A stretch of 64,000 bases of DNA from Pseudoalteromonas umbrosa (lineage in GTDB: Bacteria > Pseudomonadota > Gammaproteobacteria > Enterobacterales > Alteromonadaceae), in assembly GCF_030125375.1 (NCBI RefSeq), contig NZ_JASJUU010000003.1, positions 324,247-388,246 of the forward strand, written 5' to 3'. Of the stretch, positions 10,556-20,580 are shown one piece after another. The notes beneath the pieces were generated by a model, which made no database searches, was not told where the DNA came from, and saw nothing but the letters and a program-made list of their open reading frames with translations. A program made the position numbers and the translations under genes. How positions within the stretch are numbered: position 1 is the first letter of the stretch; every line of letters starts with the position of its first letter.

Positions 10556-12553
10556 TTATTGAATTGGCAATTCAAGAGTGCCAGTGATCACATCTTCACT
10601 ACCTTTCAACTGGTAGCTGTAGTTGATTGTAACTGTGTTCTTTGAACCTGTTTTGTTGTCATTCATACGCAAGTCATAATTGCTCCAAATACGTGCTCTA
10701 TAGCCATTTTCTTGTGCAGAGCCGCCTCTGACCTCACCGTGATGATTTTCGTTTTGAGCGATTTTTGCTAAATACGCTGTTGAATAGTCATGGTAGTCAC
10801 CGTTAATGACTTCCCGCATATTATTAGCATCGGCAGTAGTTTCTGTATTGTTCTTTGTATATTTAACAACTGAGTAGCTGAATTTTTCAACTAAGTGTAA
10901 GTTTTTAGGTAAAATGAAGGTAACATTACCGTCATAATCCCACGCCCAATTGATCGATTCGCCTGCTGAGTTTTTCTCGACAATTAACTTGCCATTTGTG
11001 TGGTAGTTAAAGTTATCGGCTGTGAGTTCATTGATATCAAAAACAGCGTTTGCAGCTGGTAAGCGATATTCACCGTAAAAGTTTAGCTGCTCATTTTTAC
11101 CTGAGATTGTATTCGTAACTTCACCAATAGATACACGGTATCTATGGTTAGCGACTACTTCTTTTTTAGGTGCTACTGTGATGCGTGTATTGTCTAAATC
11201 AAGCTTGACGTCATGCTCTACATCTGTTTCTACAGTCTGCAAAGTTGTCCAGCCATCTTTCGACTCGACAACGTGATTTACAGCAACAGCTTTAACGTTG
11301 TCCGTGTTTACTTCAACTGGTACGTTTAAGTATAGCTGTACGTCGTTGTCAACAGTGTCTTTTGCATCAACAGTGGTGATGGTTCTAACTGTTGTTTCAC
11401 TCAACTCCTCAGTTTGTAACTTAACAACTAGGTTTAAAGTGTTATTTGATAGCTCAACCGAAGAACTGCGATAGTTACTGTATACTTCAAATGCAGAAAG
11501 TGCAAGGTCATACGAGATACGTATGTTTTCACTGCCGTAAACAAGTTCATCTTTTTCAAAGCCTGGAATAACGATCTCTAAGCTACCCACAAAGTGAGCT
11601 TCTAAGTCATATTGCTTAGTTTCTTCATTGAAGCTCGCGTACTTTTCGCCAAAATCATTACCTTCGGCATACACACGTTTTACTTCAAGTGTATTTCCCT
11701 CTTCATCTAGTACAGTAAGTGCGACAGTAAATTCATGATCATTAACTGTTTTAAGGTACACCACATCCATTGATTCGATCAAATTTGCATCTGCAAACTT
11801 CAATTCACCATTGATAGTGTCGAAATAATATGATTCTGGTAGATAATTGTCATCACCGTCGCCATTTAGGTCAGGATTATAATATAAGTCAGCAGGCAAA
11901 TCTTTCGCCATTTGAATTTCGTAAACGCCTTTTTCTTCGTTAAAAGTAGCTTTAGTTGTGAAATTATTTTGAACAAAGTTTTGGAAGTGTTGCGGAGTTC
12001 TGTAAGTATCTAGAGAATGAACATCATCAGCCCATATCGCCAGATTTTTAATCGGTTCATTTGAGTCTGAGTCTAGAATGCTAATTTCTTTTGTGTAGCC
12101 TTGTGACACTTCTAAATTGTAAAGGTCAGAAGTTTGAACTCCATTATCAATAAAGCCTTCTGTTTCAAAAGAGAAGTAGCGGGTCATAAATGCACCACTT
12201 TCACTTGCCACTTTAATGACAACATTACGTCGACCTGGAAGATTACTAATATTAAATGAACCATCTTCAGCAACTGCGACAGCGTCTGTCCATGCATTAT
12301 CAAAAAACACGCTGACTTGAGCATCTGCTGCAGAAACGTCTTCAGATACAGAAACAACAGTACCCCTGATCGCCGTTGGTGCTTTTGCGTTATCTTGCTG
12401 CTCTTGAAGTAGATCAATTTGAGATTGTAATAGTTGATTTTGTTCGTTTAATTGATTTGAAATCTCGGTATTACCATCATCTTCAACTTTTAAACAGCCT
12501 GTTAGAGCAAAACAAGTTGCAAGTCCTAGTGCAATTTTTGAATATTTAAACAT
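10556..12553 (-). CDS. Large secreted lipoprotein with carboxypeptidase-regulatory-like domain, function unknown
   Basis: This 665-residue protein begins with a lipoprotein signal and lipobox ending LTGC (Cys20), so the mature protein is probably tethered to the outer membrane. Residues 28-54 are a glutamine/asparagine/leucine-rich coiled coil (NQLNEQNQLLQSQIDLLQEQ), followed at about 60-150 by a TAIRGTVVS...DGSFNISNLP module like the carboxypeptidase regulatory (CarboxypepD_reg) fold. The rest is acidic, beta-rich and has no catalytic motif I recognise. The gene stands alone between its terminator and a 436-base AT-rich upstream gap. A surface or adhesive role is a guess. Confidence 0.75.
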   Translation of the reverse strand: MFKYSKIALGLATCFALTGCLKVEDDGNTEISNQLNEQNQLLQSQIDLLQEQQDNAKAPTAIRGTVVSVSEDVSAADAQVSVFFDNAWTDAVAVAEDGSFNISNLPGRRNVVIKVASESGAFMTRYFSFETEGFIDNGVQTSDLYNLEVSQGYTKEISILDSDSNEPIKNLAIWADDVHSLDTYRTPQHFQNFVQNNFTTKATFNEEKGVYEIQMAKDLPADLYYNPDLNGDGDDNYLPESYYFDTINGELKFADANLIESMDVVYLKTVNDHEFTVALTVLDEEGNTLEVKRVYAEGNDFGEKYASFNEETKQYDLEAHFVGSLEIVIPGFEKDELVYGSENIRISYDLALSAFEVYSNYRSSSVELSNNTLNLVVKLQTEELSETTVRTITTVDAKDTVDNDVQLYLNVPVEVNTDNVKAVAVNHVVESKDGWTTLQTVETDVEHDVKLDLDNTRITVAPKKEVVANHRYRVSIGEVTNTISGKNEQLNFYGEYRLPAANAVFDINELTADNFNYHTNGKLIVEKNSAGESINWAWDYDGNVTFILPKNLHLVEKFSYSVVKYTKNNTETTADANNMREVINGDYHDYSTAYLAKIAQNENHHGEVRGGSAQENGYRARIWSNYDLRMNDNKTGSKNTVTINYSYQLKGSEDVITGTLELPIQ

Positions 12554-12989
12554 TAATACTTTCCTATATTAATTTTATTACTTTGTTATCGAAAGTATTT
12601 AATCACATAGGTTTAGGAAAAAATTAATATTTAAAATTTATATTTAATATTTTTGTTGTTTTATTAATGGGGTGGGGTGTTTTTTGAACCGATTAATATG
12701 GTTAAGATAGTGTTTATTTTTATTACCTCTTGATTTTGTGTTCGATATTTTATTTTGCTTTTTAAATTAGGGTTTTTGGAGAGGTTAATGAGTTGGTGTG
12801 TTTGATTTTTAATCTACGTTGAGTTTCAAATTTAGTTGCTTTTAGGCTTTCTTTAGAATGGGGGCTGGTTTTAGACAATAATTAATTAAGTGTTTTCTCA
12901 GCATTAGGGAATTTTATATATTGCTAAACGTTGAGCCAAAAAGTGCATATAATTAAGAGTATGCATTATCGAATTTTAAAGGAGATGAA
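12554..12989. other. AT-rich divergent intergenic region
   Basis: This 436-base region separates the divergently transcribed lipoprotein and aldehyde dehydrogenase genes and must hold both promoters. It is very AT-rich with many T-tracts on the plus strand; I can find no gene, RNA or clear operator in it. AAGGAGA at about 12979-12985 serves the dehydrogenase. Confidence 0.5.
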
Positions 12990-14381
12990 GTGACAGAAAC
13001 GAGTAATTACACTGTTGAAGACTCATTTATTGCACTTAAAGCAGCTTATCTAGCAAGGCCGTTTCCCTCGTATGAAGAGCGTACTATGCAGTTAAATAGA
13101 TTGAGGTTGTCTATAATTGAAAATCAAGCACGCTTGCTTGATGCGGCTAAAATTGACTTTAGCATGCGTTCTGAAGATGACTCAATTTTAGCGGACATAG
13201 TACCAACTATAAGTCATATTAAGTATCTATCAAAGCACCTTAGTACATGGATGAAGCCCGAGAATAGATCCGCAGGTTGGGAGTTTTGGCCTTCTAAAGT
13301 GAGTACCGAATACGTTCCTAAAGGGGTTGTCGGTATAATTGCGCCATGGAACTATCCTATCCAGCTTGCATTGGTACCGCTAGCCACTGCAATTGCTGCT
13401 GGTAATAAGGTTATGATTAAACTTAGTGAATACACGCCCAGAGTAAATGCTGTCATAAAAGACGTACTCAGTGTTTTGCAAGATGATTGTATAGTGATTG
13501 AAGGCGGTGCAGGTATTGCGATAAAGTTTAGCCATCAGGCATTTGATCATTTGTTTTTTACTGGCTCTACAGGTGTAGGCAGAAAAGTATATGCAGCCGC
13601 AGCACAAAATTTAGTGCCGGTGACATTAGAGCTTGGCGGAAAATCCCCTTTAATAGTTTTAGAAGATGCAAACATCGAAAAAGTGATTTTGGATATTGTG
13701 TTTGCAAAAAATATGAATGCTGGTCAAGTATGTGTTGCGCCTGATTATGTGCTTGTTGATGAGTCAATATGGGAAACTTTGATTGAAAGGTTAAAACTGG
13801 CATTTTTAAAAGTAGATCAAAATGTATTAAAAACTGGCATTGTGAATGATGCGCAAGCACAACGACTGAAAAGTTTGATGATTGATGCCCAAGACAAGGG
13901 CGCAGTGACCTATCACTCTAATTCAATAGAATCATTAAAAGCTAGTGCGTTTGGTACGCATTTGGTTATCGAGCCACCCTTAGATGCTCGAATTATGCAA
14001 GAAGAAGTGTTTGGGCCTATATTGAGTCTTATCAAAATAAAAAACCTTGCTGAAGCTAAAGAAATTGTGCAAAGCTTAGGACAGCCTCTTACTTGTTATT
14101 TATATACCAGTAACGATGCCGCTCAGGTCGATATTCGGCAGAATCTACAAAGCGGTTCCTTGTGTATCAATGACATGCTTTTTCAAGTTGCGGTTCCAGA
14201 TTTGCCTTTTGGTGGTGTAGGGAGTTCAGGCATGGGTTATTACCATGGCAAAGAAGGATTTATCACGTTTAGCCATTGTAAGTCGATTTTTCAATCGAGT
14301 AATAAGCTGTGGCGCAGTAAACTTTTTAGTAAATATAGTCATGCTATAAGACGTTTATTGACACGACTATATTTAAAATAG
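12990..14381 (+). CDS. Coniferyl-aldehyde-dehydrogenase-like NAD(P)-dependent aldehyde dehydrogenase
   Basis: This 463-residue soluble enzyme oxidises an aldehyde to its acid. The active site is complete: catalytic Cys C248 in NAGQVCVAPDYVL, general base E214 in LELGGKSPL, the nucleotide-binding FTGSTGVGRK loop and the late EEVFGPILSL motif. The length and absence of an N-terminal extension place it near class 3 enzymes such as coniferyl aldehyde dehydrogenase (CalB); such enzymes in marine bacteria may equally act on fatty aldehydes, and the basic, hydrophobic C-terminus would fit membrane contact. GTG start behind AAGGAGA. The next gene is convergent and only ten bases away. Confidence 0.88.
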   Translation: MTETSNYTVEDSFIALKAAYLARPFPSYEERTMQLNRLRLSIIENQARLLDAAKIDFSMRSEDDSILADIVPTISHIKYLSKHLSTWMKPENRSAGWEFWPSKVSTEYVPKGVVGIIAPWNYPIQLALVPLATAIAAGNKVMIKLSEYTPRVNAVIKDVLSVLQDDCIVIEGGAGIAIKFSHQAFDHLFFTGSTGVGRKVYAAAAQNLVPVTLELGGKSPLIVLEDANIEKVILDIVFAKNMNAGQVCVAPDYVLVDESIWETLIERLKLAFLKVDQNVLKTGIVNDAQAQRLKSLMIDAQDKGAVTYHSNSIESLKASAFGTHLVIEPPLDARIMQEEVFGPILSLIKIKNLAEAKEIVQSLGQPLTCYLYTSNDAAQVDIRQNLQSGSLCINDMLFQVAVPDLPFGGVGSSGMGYYHGKEGFITFSHCKSIFQSSNKLWRSKLFSKYSHAIRRLLTRLYLK

Positions 14382-14391
14382 ACTGTTTTAA

Positions 14392-15117
14392 TTATTCAGC
14401 AAAACCACTACCTGCAATGTATGTTTTTGCCTGAATCTTGTGATAAATGTCATTGGCAATTCGCTGACCGCGTTCTAATTGAGAGCGAGATAAGCTTTGC
14501 TCGTCCAGTTGCCGGCTTTCTGCTGCTTGCTTATACCCATTAAATTCAGCAAGTAAATTCCATATGTACGAACGCTCAACATTTTTTTGAACACCTAAGC
14601 CTTGATAGTACAGCAAAGCTAGATTGTACATTGCGAGTGTATAGTTATTTGCAGCCGCTCGCTCGTACCAAAAACGTGCTTTAACATAGTCTTGTACTAC
14701 ACCATCACCATTTGCATGCATGACACCAAGATTAAATTGTGCTGCAGGCAAGCTTTTCTTTGCTGCTTGTGAAAATAAATCAACAGCCTTTTGTTTGTCT
14801 AACTTAACACCGCGACCCTCTTGATACATGACTGCCAAAGAAAACATTGCGTCAGCACTGCCAAGCTTAACAGCTCGTTGTAAGAGTTCAGCTGCTTTTC
14901 TTGGGTTTCTCGGCACGCCATATCCACCATCGTACATTTTAGCTAGCTCATACATACCAGGTGCAAAGCCCATATCTACTAAATATTGGAATTCTTGTAT
15001 GGCAATATCAAATTTCCCAGCATTTGCAGCAGCGATACCTTCTTCTAACCCTGCAAACGTTGGTGTTGAGCTGAGCAGAAACCCTGAGAATAAAAGTGTT
15101 TGAGTTATTTTTCGCAT
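14392..15117 (-). CDS. Exported Sel1-like (TPR) repeat protein
   Basis: This 241-residue protein has a signal peptide ending near TFA (residue 22) followed by at least four Sel1-like repeats of about 36 residues, with the signatures AxxLLQRAVKLGSADAMFSLAVMY, AxxLFSQAAKKSLPAAQFNLGVMH and WYERAAANNYTLAMYNLALLYYQG broken over the repeats. Sel1 proteins are scaffolds for protein-protein contacts, often in the periplasm. The gene runs toward the aldehyde dehydrogenase gene, and an apparent Fur-regulated small RNA is encoded directly upstream on the same strand, ending about 90 bases before its start. Confidence 0.85.
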   Translation of the reverse strand: MRKITQTLLFSGFLLSSTPTFAGLEEGIAAANAGKFDIAIQEFQYLVDMGFAPGMYELAKMYDGGYGVPRNPRKAAELLQRAVKLGSADAMFSLAVMYQEGRGVKLDKQKAVDLFSQAAKKSLPAAQFNLGVMHANGDGVVQDYVKARFWYERAAANNYTLAMYNLALLYYQGLGVQKNVERSYIWNLLAEFNGYKQAAESRQLDEQSLSRSQLERGQRIANDIYHKIQAKTYIAGSGFAE

Positions 15118-15206
15118 CTAATTTCTCCTTGTAGAACAGGGGAAGTGTGTTGAGCTTTACGCACTAAATATATTACGCAGTTTAGACTATAAGTTTATGA
15201 AGGGGA

Positions 15207-15361
15207 ATAAAAAAAGCCCTTTCGGGCTTTTTAATTTTCATATCTACCGTCACCGATATGAGCAATGTAGCAAGTAAATGAGTTTGTGAATATACTGGGT
15301 CGAATAGTAATCCACTTAATGAAACAAGCTTTGTGCGTATAATCAAAATCTTTGCTTCATT
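15207..15361 (-). ncRNA. Candidate RyhB-like iron-responsive small RNA
   Basis: On the minus strand a near-perfect sigma-70 promoter overlapped by a Fur box is followed about 150 bases later by a textbook intrinsic terminator, with no credible open frame between them. The transcript contains ACATTGCTCATAT (plus-strand 15256-15268), matching 12 of 13 bases of the conserved core ACATTGCTCACAT of enterobacterial RyhB, the Fur-repressed RNA that silences iron-using proteins under iron limitation. A CCAGTAT string also seen in RyhB lies upstream of the core. The Hfq-binding U-tail is present. A 64-codon frame on this strand runs through the promoter and terminator and is not credible as a gene. 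Start and end are estimates from the promoter and terminator. Confidence 0.65.
15209..15232 (-). terminator. Intrinsic terminator of the small RNA
   Basis: AAAAAGCCC and GGGCTTTTT form a stem with a TTTC loop; on the minus strand the stem is followed by an unbroken run of T residues. It lies upstream, not downstream, of both flanking protein genes, so it can only serve an RNA made from this gap. Confidence 0.85.
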
Positions 15362-15362
15362 G

Positions 15363-15397
15363 AGAATGATTATCAATTACTGCGCTTGCTTTGTCAA
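15363..15397 (-). promoter_or_regulatory. Sigma-70 promoter with overlapping Fur box for the small RNA
   Basis: Read on the minus strand, TTGACA (15397-15392) is followed after 17 bases by GATAAT (15374-15369). The 19-base stretch 15379-15361 overlapping the -10 element matches the Fur consensus (GATAATGATAATCATTATC) at about 15 of 19 positions, including an unbroken TGATAATCATT core. Fur bound there would block RNA polymerase when iron is plentiful. Confidence 0.75.
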
Positions 15398-15431
15398 CTG
15401 TAAATGATAATTAATTGTATTTGGAGGTGTG

Positions 15432-16241
15432 ATGTTCAGAGTATCTATTGTTATTTTAGCCGTGCTGATGTTGACAGGGTGTTTTTACCAAACCTTATAC
15501 AAGAATTTAGATAAATTGGTGCTAAACCAGCTTGAGGAATTTGTCGATTTAAATAAAGCGCAAAAGCAATGGGTTTTAGATGAAGTTCAAAAAGCGCAAA
15601 GTTGGCACCAAATGCATTACTTATCAACCTACTTACAGTGGCATTCTCAATTGCAAACGGATTGGCAAAGCGCAGAACGAGCAGAGATTTATTCGCTAAG
15701 TAATAAAGTTAGCAGGCATTGGTTCGAGTTTTTGCAAGATTTAGAACCGGTAATGGTGGAGTTTTTATTGTCTCTGGATGCATTACAGCGAGTTAAGTTT
15801 ATTGAAAATATCAAGGAAAAAATGGCTGAACAGCAAAGCATAAAAGAAAGAGAAAAGAGAACACAGAAGCGGTTTGAAAAGTCACTAGGTCGACTAAGTG
15901 ATAAGCAGTTAAAAATTATTAAGAAGTACAGTGAATCGATGTCGTATTACCGACAAATCAGAAATTTAAATAATCAAAAAAGGCTCTCAGAAATCGAAAC
16001 TATTTTGTTGAAAAACAAACCTTCAGATACTGATTTGAAGCGCCTTGGTTTGCTCATCGTGAATCATCCAAAAAGCAGGGCAGAGTATCAAGTCAAGCAA
16101 AGTGAAAAGCGTGTGTTGTTTCAAATTGATTTTTTAATCAGTTTACGAGAAACACTCACTGTTAAGCAGAAACAAAAATTTGAAGAGCAATTAATAGAGG
16201 TTGGCGATATTCTTAGGGAAATTCAGTCTACCGAGCTTTAA
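15432..16241 (+). CDS. DUF6279 family lipoprotein
   Basis: This 269-residue protein starts with a short lipoprotein signal and lipobox LTGC (Cys17), then a long, mostly helical, charged chain rich in K, E and Q. It resembles the DUF6279 family of proteobacterial lipoproteins, whose function is unknown. GTG 15429 is one base from the GGAGG, so ATG 15432 is the better start. The Fur box of the divergent small RNA lies about 55 bases upstream of this start, so iron control of this gene too is possible but unproven. Confidence 0.75.
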   Translation: MFRVSIVILAVLMLTGCFYQTLYKNLDKLVLNQLEEFVDLNKAQKQWVLDEVQKAQSWHQMHYLSTYLQWHSQLQTDWQSAERAEIYSLSNKVSRHWFEFLQDLEPVMVEFLLSLDALQRVKFIENIKEKMAEQQSIKEREKRTQKRFEKSLGRLSDKQLKIIKKYSESMSYYRQIRNLNNQKRLSEIETILLKNKPSDTDLKRLGLLIVNHPKSRAEYQVKQSEKRVLFQIDFLISLRETLTVKQKQKFEEQLIEVGDILREIQSTEL

Positions 16242-16253
16242 TGTTAATAGTAG

Positions 16254-16288
16254 AACCTGCAAACATTCTAAAATAATGACTGCAGGTT
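16254..16288. terminator. Convergent stem-loop
   Basis: AACCTGCA and TGCAGGTT pair around a 19-base loop between two convergent genes. The T-run is weak on both strands, so this is a modest terminator candidate. Confidence 0.45.
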
Positions 16289-16306
16289 ATTAATCGACAA
16301 AACAAG

Positions 16307-16939
16307 TTATGTTTTGCAAGTCGTTGGTATGTCAGGCTTTGCATATTCTAGCCTGTCAATTTTACTCGCGGTGTGGTAGCAATCCAAACCAGAGACTGCA
16401 ACTGTGTCTAATTGCTCTAAGTTAACAAAGCCGTCTTCTTTTACAGCGTTATCATCCACTTCAACATGCACAATTTCTCCAATGACTAGTACTGTTTTGT
16501 TTAATTCGATAGTTTGATGTTGCCTAAGTTTTAAGCCTATTTTTACTTGGCTTTGCGCTACAAATGGCGCTTCAAAATCTGCATAGTAATAAGGTGTCAA
16601 TCCTGTTTCGTCAAACTCAGATTGCCCCTCATTATATCGTGCAGACGTTTGGTGTGCTTCCTTCCAAATCAGAGAGTTTACGTGATTAATCGTATAGGTT
16701 TCTGTTTCCAAGATATTTTCTAACGTGTCACGCCTTACACTGTGGGGCCTAAATATAACGCCCATAAGTGGTGGATTTGCACCTAAGTGAAAGACTGAGC
16801 TCACAATCGACAGATTTTCTCTGCCGTTTAAATCTTTGGTTCCAATTAGATTGGCGCTTTTGTACCCAGACAGACTGTTAATGAAGTGCGCGCGGTACCT
16901 TTCAGACAAACTGAGTATGTCTTGGTTGTTTAAAATCAT
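16307..16939 (-). CDS. Flavin reductase-like FMN-binding protein
   Basis: This protein of about 210 residues matches the flavin reductase/DIM6-NTAB family, split-barrel FMN-binding oxidoreductases. Recognisable parts are the SxNLIGTKD start of the barrel, NPPLMGVIFRP, the TYTINHV strand and the LVIGEIVHVEV strand typical of the family. The open frame reaches 17071, but that would overlap the SDR gene by more than 120 bases; ATG 16939 starts four bases after the SDR stop and gives the family's usual N-terminus. The two genes form a tight pair, so this reductase may serve the same pathway as the SDR. Substrate unknown. Confidence 0.8.
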   Translation of the reverse strand: MILNNQDILSLSERYRAHFINSLSGYKSANLIGTKDLNGRENLSIVSSVFHLGANPPLMGVIFRPHSVRRDTLENILETETYTINHVNSLIWKEAHQTSARYNEGQSEFDETGLTPYYYADFEAPFVAQSQVKIGLKLRQHQTIELNKTVLVIGEIVHVEVDDNAVKEDGFVNLEQLDTVAVSGLDCYHTASKIDRLEYAKPDIPTTCKT

Positions 16940-16943
16940 GAAC

Positions 16944-17663
16944 TTACCATTGTATGTTGTGGCCTTGCCAATCGATATAGTCGATGGCTCCGTTGAAATC
17001 TCGGTTGAGTTGGAACGAATGTAGCTGCTGGGCAACAAATTCGGGTTTAAATAATTTTCCTTCAGGTACATTATTTTGAAAAGGTTTAGATAATTCAGAA
17101 TCTGTTGTACCTGGGTGAAACAGCATTAGTTTTGCGTTACATTTTCGTCTTTGCAGTTCAATACTTGCTGTTTTGAAGAGCATATTTAGTGAAGCTTTTG
17201 ATGCTCTGTAGCTATACCATCCGCCTAATTGATTGTCAGAAATACTCCCTATTCGAGCGCTCAAAGCTGTGAACACACATGGAGTTTGTGTGGATAGAAG
17301 GTGTGGCGTGAATGCTTGCAGCCACATAAAAGGCGTCATGGTATTTATGTGTAAGAGCGTACTGAAATAATCAATGTCAAAAGCTTCTATGCGCTTTTCA
17401 GGCATGTTTGTTTGTGTATGTAATGCCCCGTTGCATACAGTAATGGTGGACAACATCGGATAAACTCTTGAAATCAGGCTCGCGACCTCACTTATACTTT
17501 TTTGTGAATAATCACTTTGATATTTTTTTAGTAGTGGATGAGAGATGCTGAGTGTTTCTCGGCTCACAGTAACAACTTGGTTGTTTAAACGTAAATTTAG
17601 ATTGACTAATGCTTTGCCAATTGCACCACTTGCTCCGATGATGACAACAGTTTTTTGAGACAT
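16944..17663 (-). CDS. Short-chain dehydrogenase/reductase (SDR)
   Basis: This 239-residue NAD(P)-dependent oxidoreductase has the Rossmann glycine motif GASGAIGKA at residues 11-19, the CNGA motif after the fourth strand and the catalytic YSYRASKAS (Tyr-x3-Lys). It resembles the C-factor/CsgA-like branch of SDRs. The longest frame begins at 17729 but would put 22 mostly hydrophobic residues before the first strand; MSQKTVVIIGASG at 17663 is the normal SDR start. The flavin reductase gene follows after four bases, so they are co-transcribed. The substrate cannot be inferred. Confidence 0.8.
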   Translation of the reverse strand: MSQKTVVIIGASGAIGKALVNLNLRLNNQVVTVSRETLSISHPLLKKYQSDYSQKSISEVASLISRVYPMLSTITVCNGALHTQTNMPEKRIEAFDIDYFSTLLHINTMTPFMWLQAFTPHLLSTQTPCVFTALSARIGSISDNQLGGWYSYRASKASLNMLFKTASIELQRRKCNAKLMLFHPGTTDSELSKPFQNNVPEGKLFKPEFVAQQLHSFQLNRDFNGAIDYIDWQGHNIQW

Positions 17664-17864
17664 AAAACGGATTCTATAAGCGTATATATTTATCAACACA
17701 AATACGAAAAGTGCCTGAACTTGGATCACTGGCTTGCAGGAGCTTTGGAAACTTCCCTTTGGTTGCCATAGATATAATTGAAAAAAGTGTAATCAAATGG
17801 TCTTTTCAATTAAGTCGTTTTAACAGTATATTGGTGTGAATAAAATGTATTCAAAGGAAAGTGT

Positions 17865-20498
17865 ATGGATCAGCAATATACAAATCTTCGACGTAATGTG
17901 AGCCTGCTTGGCGAGTGTTTAGGGGCAACCATTGAACACGCTCAAGGTTCTGAACTATTGGAAAAAGTTGAAAAAATAAGACATCTTGCCAAAGCCTCCA
18001 GAAGTGGTGATCACCAAGCTAGATATTTGCTAATCGATACGCTTAAAGCGCTCAGTAACGAAGAGTTACTGCCTGTTTGCAGAGCTTTTAATCATTTTCT
18101 TAATTTGGCGAATGTTGCAGAACAATATCACACCACGTCTAAGGCAGGATCACCTAATGGTGCATTTGAAGCCATTGAAGTTACTATTAAAGAGCTGGCA
18201 GAAAAAATCGAAAAAGGCGAGTGTACCCAAGAACACGCGCTTAAAGCGCTTTCATCTTTGCAAATAGAACTGGTATTAACAGCGCACCCGACAGAAGTCA
18301 CTCGTAGAACCATCATCAGCAAACATGTTGAGTTAAGTGACTGTTTAAAAGAACTAGAGAATATCGAGTGCTCAGGCGTTGAGCGTGACACTGTACTTGC
18401 GCGAATAGCACAGCTGATATGCCAAGCTTGGCATACTAATGAAATTAGAGATAAAAGACCTACTCCTTTAGAGGAAGCCAAATGGGGCTTTGCTGTGGTT
18501 GAAAACAGCTTATGGCATGCGATACCAAGGTTTGTAGGCGAGTTGAGAAAAATGGCGCAAGCGCATTTAGGTGTCGTGCTACCGCAAAACTTTTCGCCAG
18601 TAAAGCTCGCTTCTTGGATGGGGGGAGACAGAGATGGCAACCCAAATGTGACCGCAAAGGTAACTCAAAGTGTGCTTGACCATGGTCGTTGGATGGCACT
18701 GGATCTGTATTATCGTGATCTTGATAAGCTCAGTGCTGAGCTCTCGATGAGTAGCGCAAATGAGACACTGTTATCTCATACTGGCAATACCAGTGAACCA
18801 TATCGAGACTTACTTAAAAATGTTAAAGCCGACGTTCGAGAAACAATAGATTTCCTAGAGAGTAAGATCAAAGGTATCCCGACATCATGCAGAGATAAGA
18901 TTAAACACACAGAGCAATTACAAGATCCTTTATTGATCTGTTTTAATTCTTTGAATGATATGGGAATGGAAGTTGTTGCCAATGGCTTGTTACTCGATGT
19001 GCTTAGGCGTTTAAACTGCTTTGGTGTTAACTTATGTCAACTTGATATTCGTCAGGATTCCGCTCGTCATACCGAGGTGCTTTCAGAGTTAACGAGGTAT
19101 TTGGGAGTTGGCGACTATGCGCAGTGGTCAGAGGAAGACAAGCAAGCTTTCTTGTTGTCTGAGTTGAGTTCTAGGCGGCCCATTATTCCAAAGCATTGGC
19201 GCCCGAATGACTCTGTTAAAGAGGTACTCGATACATTTGACGTGATCGCTCAGCAAGACCGAGCAGCTTTGGGGATTTATATTATTTCTATGGCGCAATA
19301 TGCATCAGATGTATTGGCTGTTCAATTGCTATTAAAAGAGAGTGGAGTCAGGTTTAATTTACCGGTAGCTCCGTTATTTGAAACGCTCGATGACTTGAAC
19401 CGCGCAGATAAAGTAATGACAGAGTTATTCAGCTCTAGTTGGTACAAGGGTCACTTATCTCATCAACAGTATGTGATGATTGGTTATTCTGACTCAGCCA
19501 AAGATGCAGGTATGATGGCTGCTGGTTGGGCACAATACCGTGCTATGGAATCTCTTATTGAACTTGGAGAAAAGCATGGCATTAAAATGAAGTTATTCCA
19601 TGGACGTGGTGGAACAATCGGTCGTGGTGGCGCGCCTGCGCGTCAAGCATTGCGCTCTCAGCCCCCTGGCTCACTTAAACATGGTTTACGTGTTACAGAG
19701 CAAGGAGAAATGATCCGCTTTAAATTTGGCCTCACACCCGTTGCTATTCAAAGCTTGTCTTTATACGCCAGTGCCATCATAGACAATAACTTGTTTCCAC
19801 CACCAAAGCCAAAGTCACAATGGCGTGAAGCGATGGATGTGCTGAGTGAAGCATCCTGTGAGAGATATAGAAAATACGTGAGAAACACCCCCGATTTTGT
19901 CTCGTATTTTAGAAGTGCAACACCAGAAATTGAGCTTGCAAAATTACCTTTAGGCTCACGCCCTGCTAAACGAAACCCCAAAGGTGGAATAGAAAGTTTG
20001 AGAGCAATCCCTTGGATTTTTGCATGGAGTCAAAATCGCTTAATGTTACCCGCTTGGTTGGGAGCCAATGAGGGGATTAAGGCTGTGCTTAATTTGGGTG
20101 GGGAAGCACTGATTGAAGAAATGAGCGAGCTGTGGCCATTCTTTAGAACCCGATTAGAAATGCTGGAAATGGTTTTTTGCAAGGCAGATCTTTGGCTTAC
20201 CGAATATTATGATGAAAGGCTCGTACCTGAAGCACTTCAACCAATAGGTGAGCAGCTTAGAACTGAGTTAAAAGAAACAACAGATGAGGTTTTACGCCTT
20301 GCACCAAAAGGAAGCTTGCTATCGGCACAGCCATGGATAAAGGAATCAATTTCATTACGAAATCCTTATACTGATCCGCTTAACTTATTACAGGTTGAGC
20401 TACTTAAGCGAACCCGTAATACAGATAATCAAAGTTTAGATAGTGCATTGATGATCACTATGATGGGTATCGCGGCGGGTTTACGAAATACAGGCTAG
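17865..20498 (+). CDS. ppc: Phosphoenolpyruvate carboxylase
   Basis: This 877-residue enzyme carboxylates phosphoenolpyruvate to oxaloacetate, refilling the TCA cycle. The catalytic His H141 lies in [12 protein letters not shown], the [10 protein letters not shown] and [12 protein letters not shown] motifs are intact, and the chain ends RNTG as expected. The length matches the Escherichia coli enzyme (883). ATG start behind AAAGGAAAG. The gene stands alone and ends in a strong terminator. Allosteric control by aspartate and acetyl-CoA is family knowledge. Confidence 0.97.
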   Translation: MDQQYTNLRRNVSLLGECLGATIEHAQGSELLEKVEKIRHLAKASRSGDHQARYLLIDTLKALSNEELLPVCRAFNHFLNLANVAEQYHTTSKAGSPNGAFEAIEVTIKELAEKIEKGECTQEHALKALSSLQIELVLTAHPTEVTRRTIISKHVELSDCLKELENIECSGVERDTVLARIAQLICQAWHTNEIRDKRPTPLEEAKWGFAVVENSLWHAIPRFVGELRKMAQAHLGVVLPQNFSPVKLASWMGGDRDGNPNVTAKVTQSVLDHGRWMALDLYYRDLDKLSAELSMSSANETLLSHTGNTSEPYRDLLKNVKADVRETIDFLESKIKGIPTSCRDKIKHTEQLQDPLLICFNSLNDMGMEVVANGLLLDVLRRLNCFGVNLCQLDIRQDSARHTEVLSELTRYLGVGDYAQWSEEDKQAFLLSELSSRRPIIPKHWRPNDSVKEVLDTFDVIAQQDRAALGIYIISMAQYASDVLAVQLLLKESGVRFNLPVAPLFETLDDLNRADKVMTELFSSSWYKGHLSHQQYVMIGYSDSAKDAGMMAAGWAQYRAMESLIELGEKHGIKMKLFHGRGGTIGRGGAPARQALRSQPPGSLKHGLRVTEQGEMIRFKFGLTPVAIQSLSLYASAIIDNNLFPPPKPKSQWREAMDVLSEASCERYRKYVRNTPDFVSYFRSATPEIELAKLPLGSRPAKRNPKGGIESLRAIPWIFAWSQNRLMLPAWLGANEGIKAVLNLGGEALIEEMSELWPFFRTRLEMLEMVFCKADLWLTEYYDERLVPEALQPIGEQLRTELKETTDEVLRLAPKGSLLSAQPWIKESISLRNPYTDPLNLLQVELLKRTRNTDNQSLDSALMITMMGIAAGLRNTG

Positions 20499-20550
20499 TA
20501 CTTATGTCTTAATATAAATGTGGATATACATTTATATAACCTAAAGAAAT

Positions 20551-20580
20551 AAAAAACCAATCCTTTGGGGTTGGTTTTTT
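20551..20580 (+). terminator. Intrinsic terminator of ppc
   Basis: AAAAAACCAA pairs with TTGGTTTTTT across a ten-base loop, ending in a T-run. It begins 52 bases after the ppc stop. Confidence 0.85.

Noticed and set aside
15182..15376. 64-codon frame on the minus strand
   Set aside because: It runs over the promoter -10 element, the RyhB-like core and the terminator, has no ribosome binding site and no family likeness. The RNA reading explains the bases better.
18128..18640. 170-codon minus-strand frame inside ppc
   Set aside because: Antisense shadow of a conserved enzyme gene.
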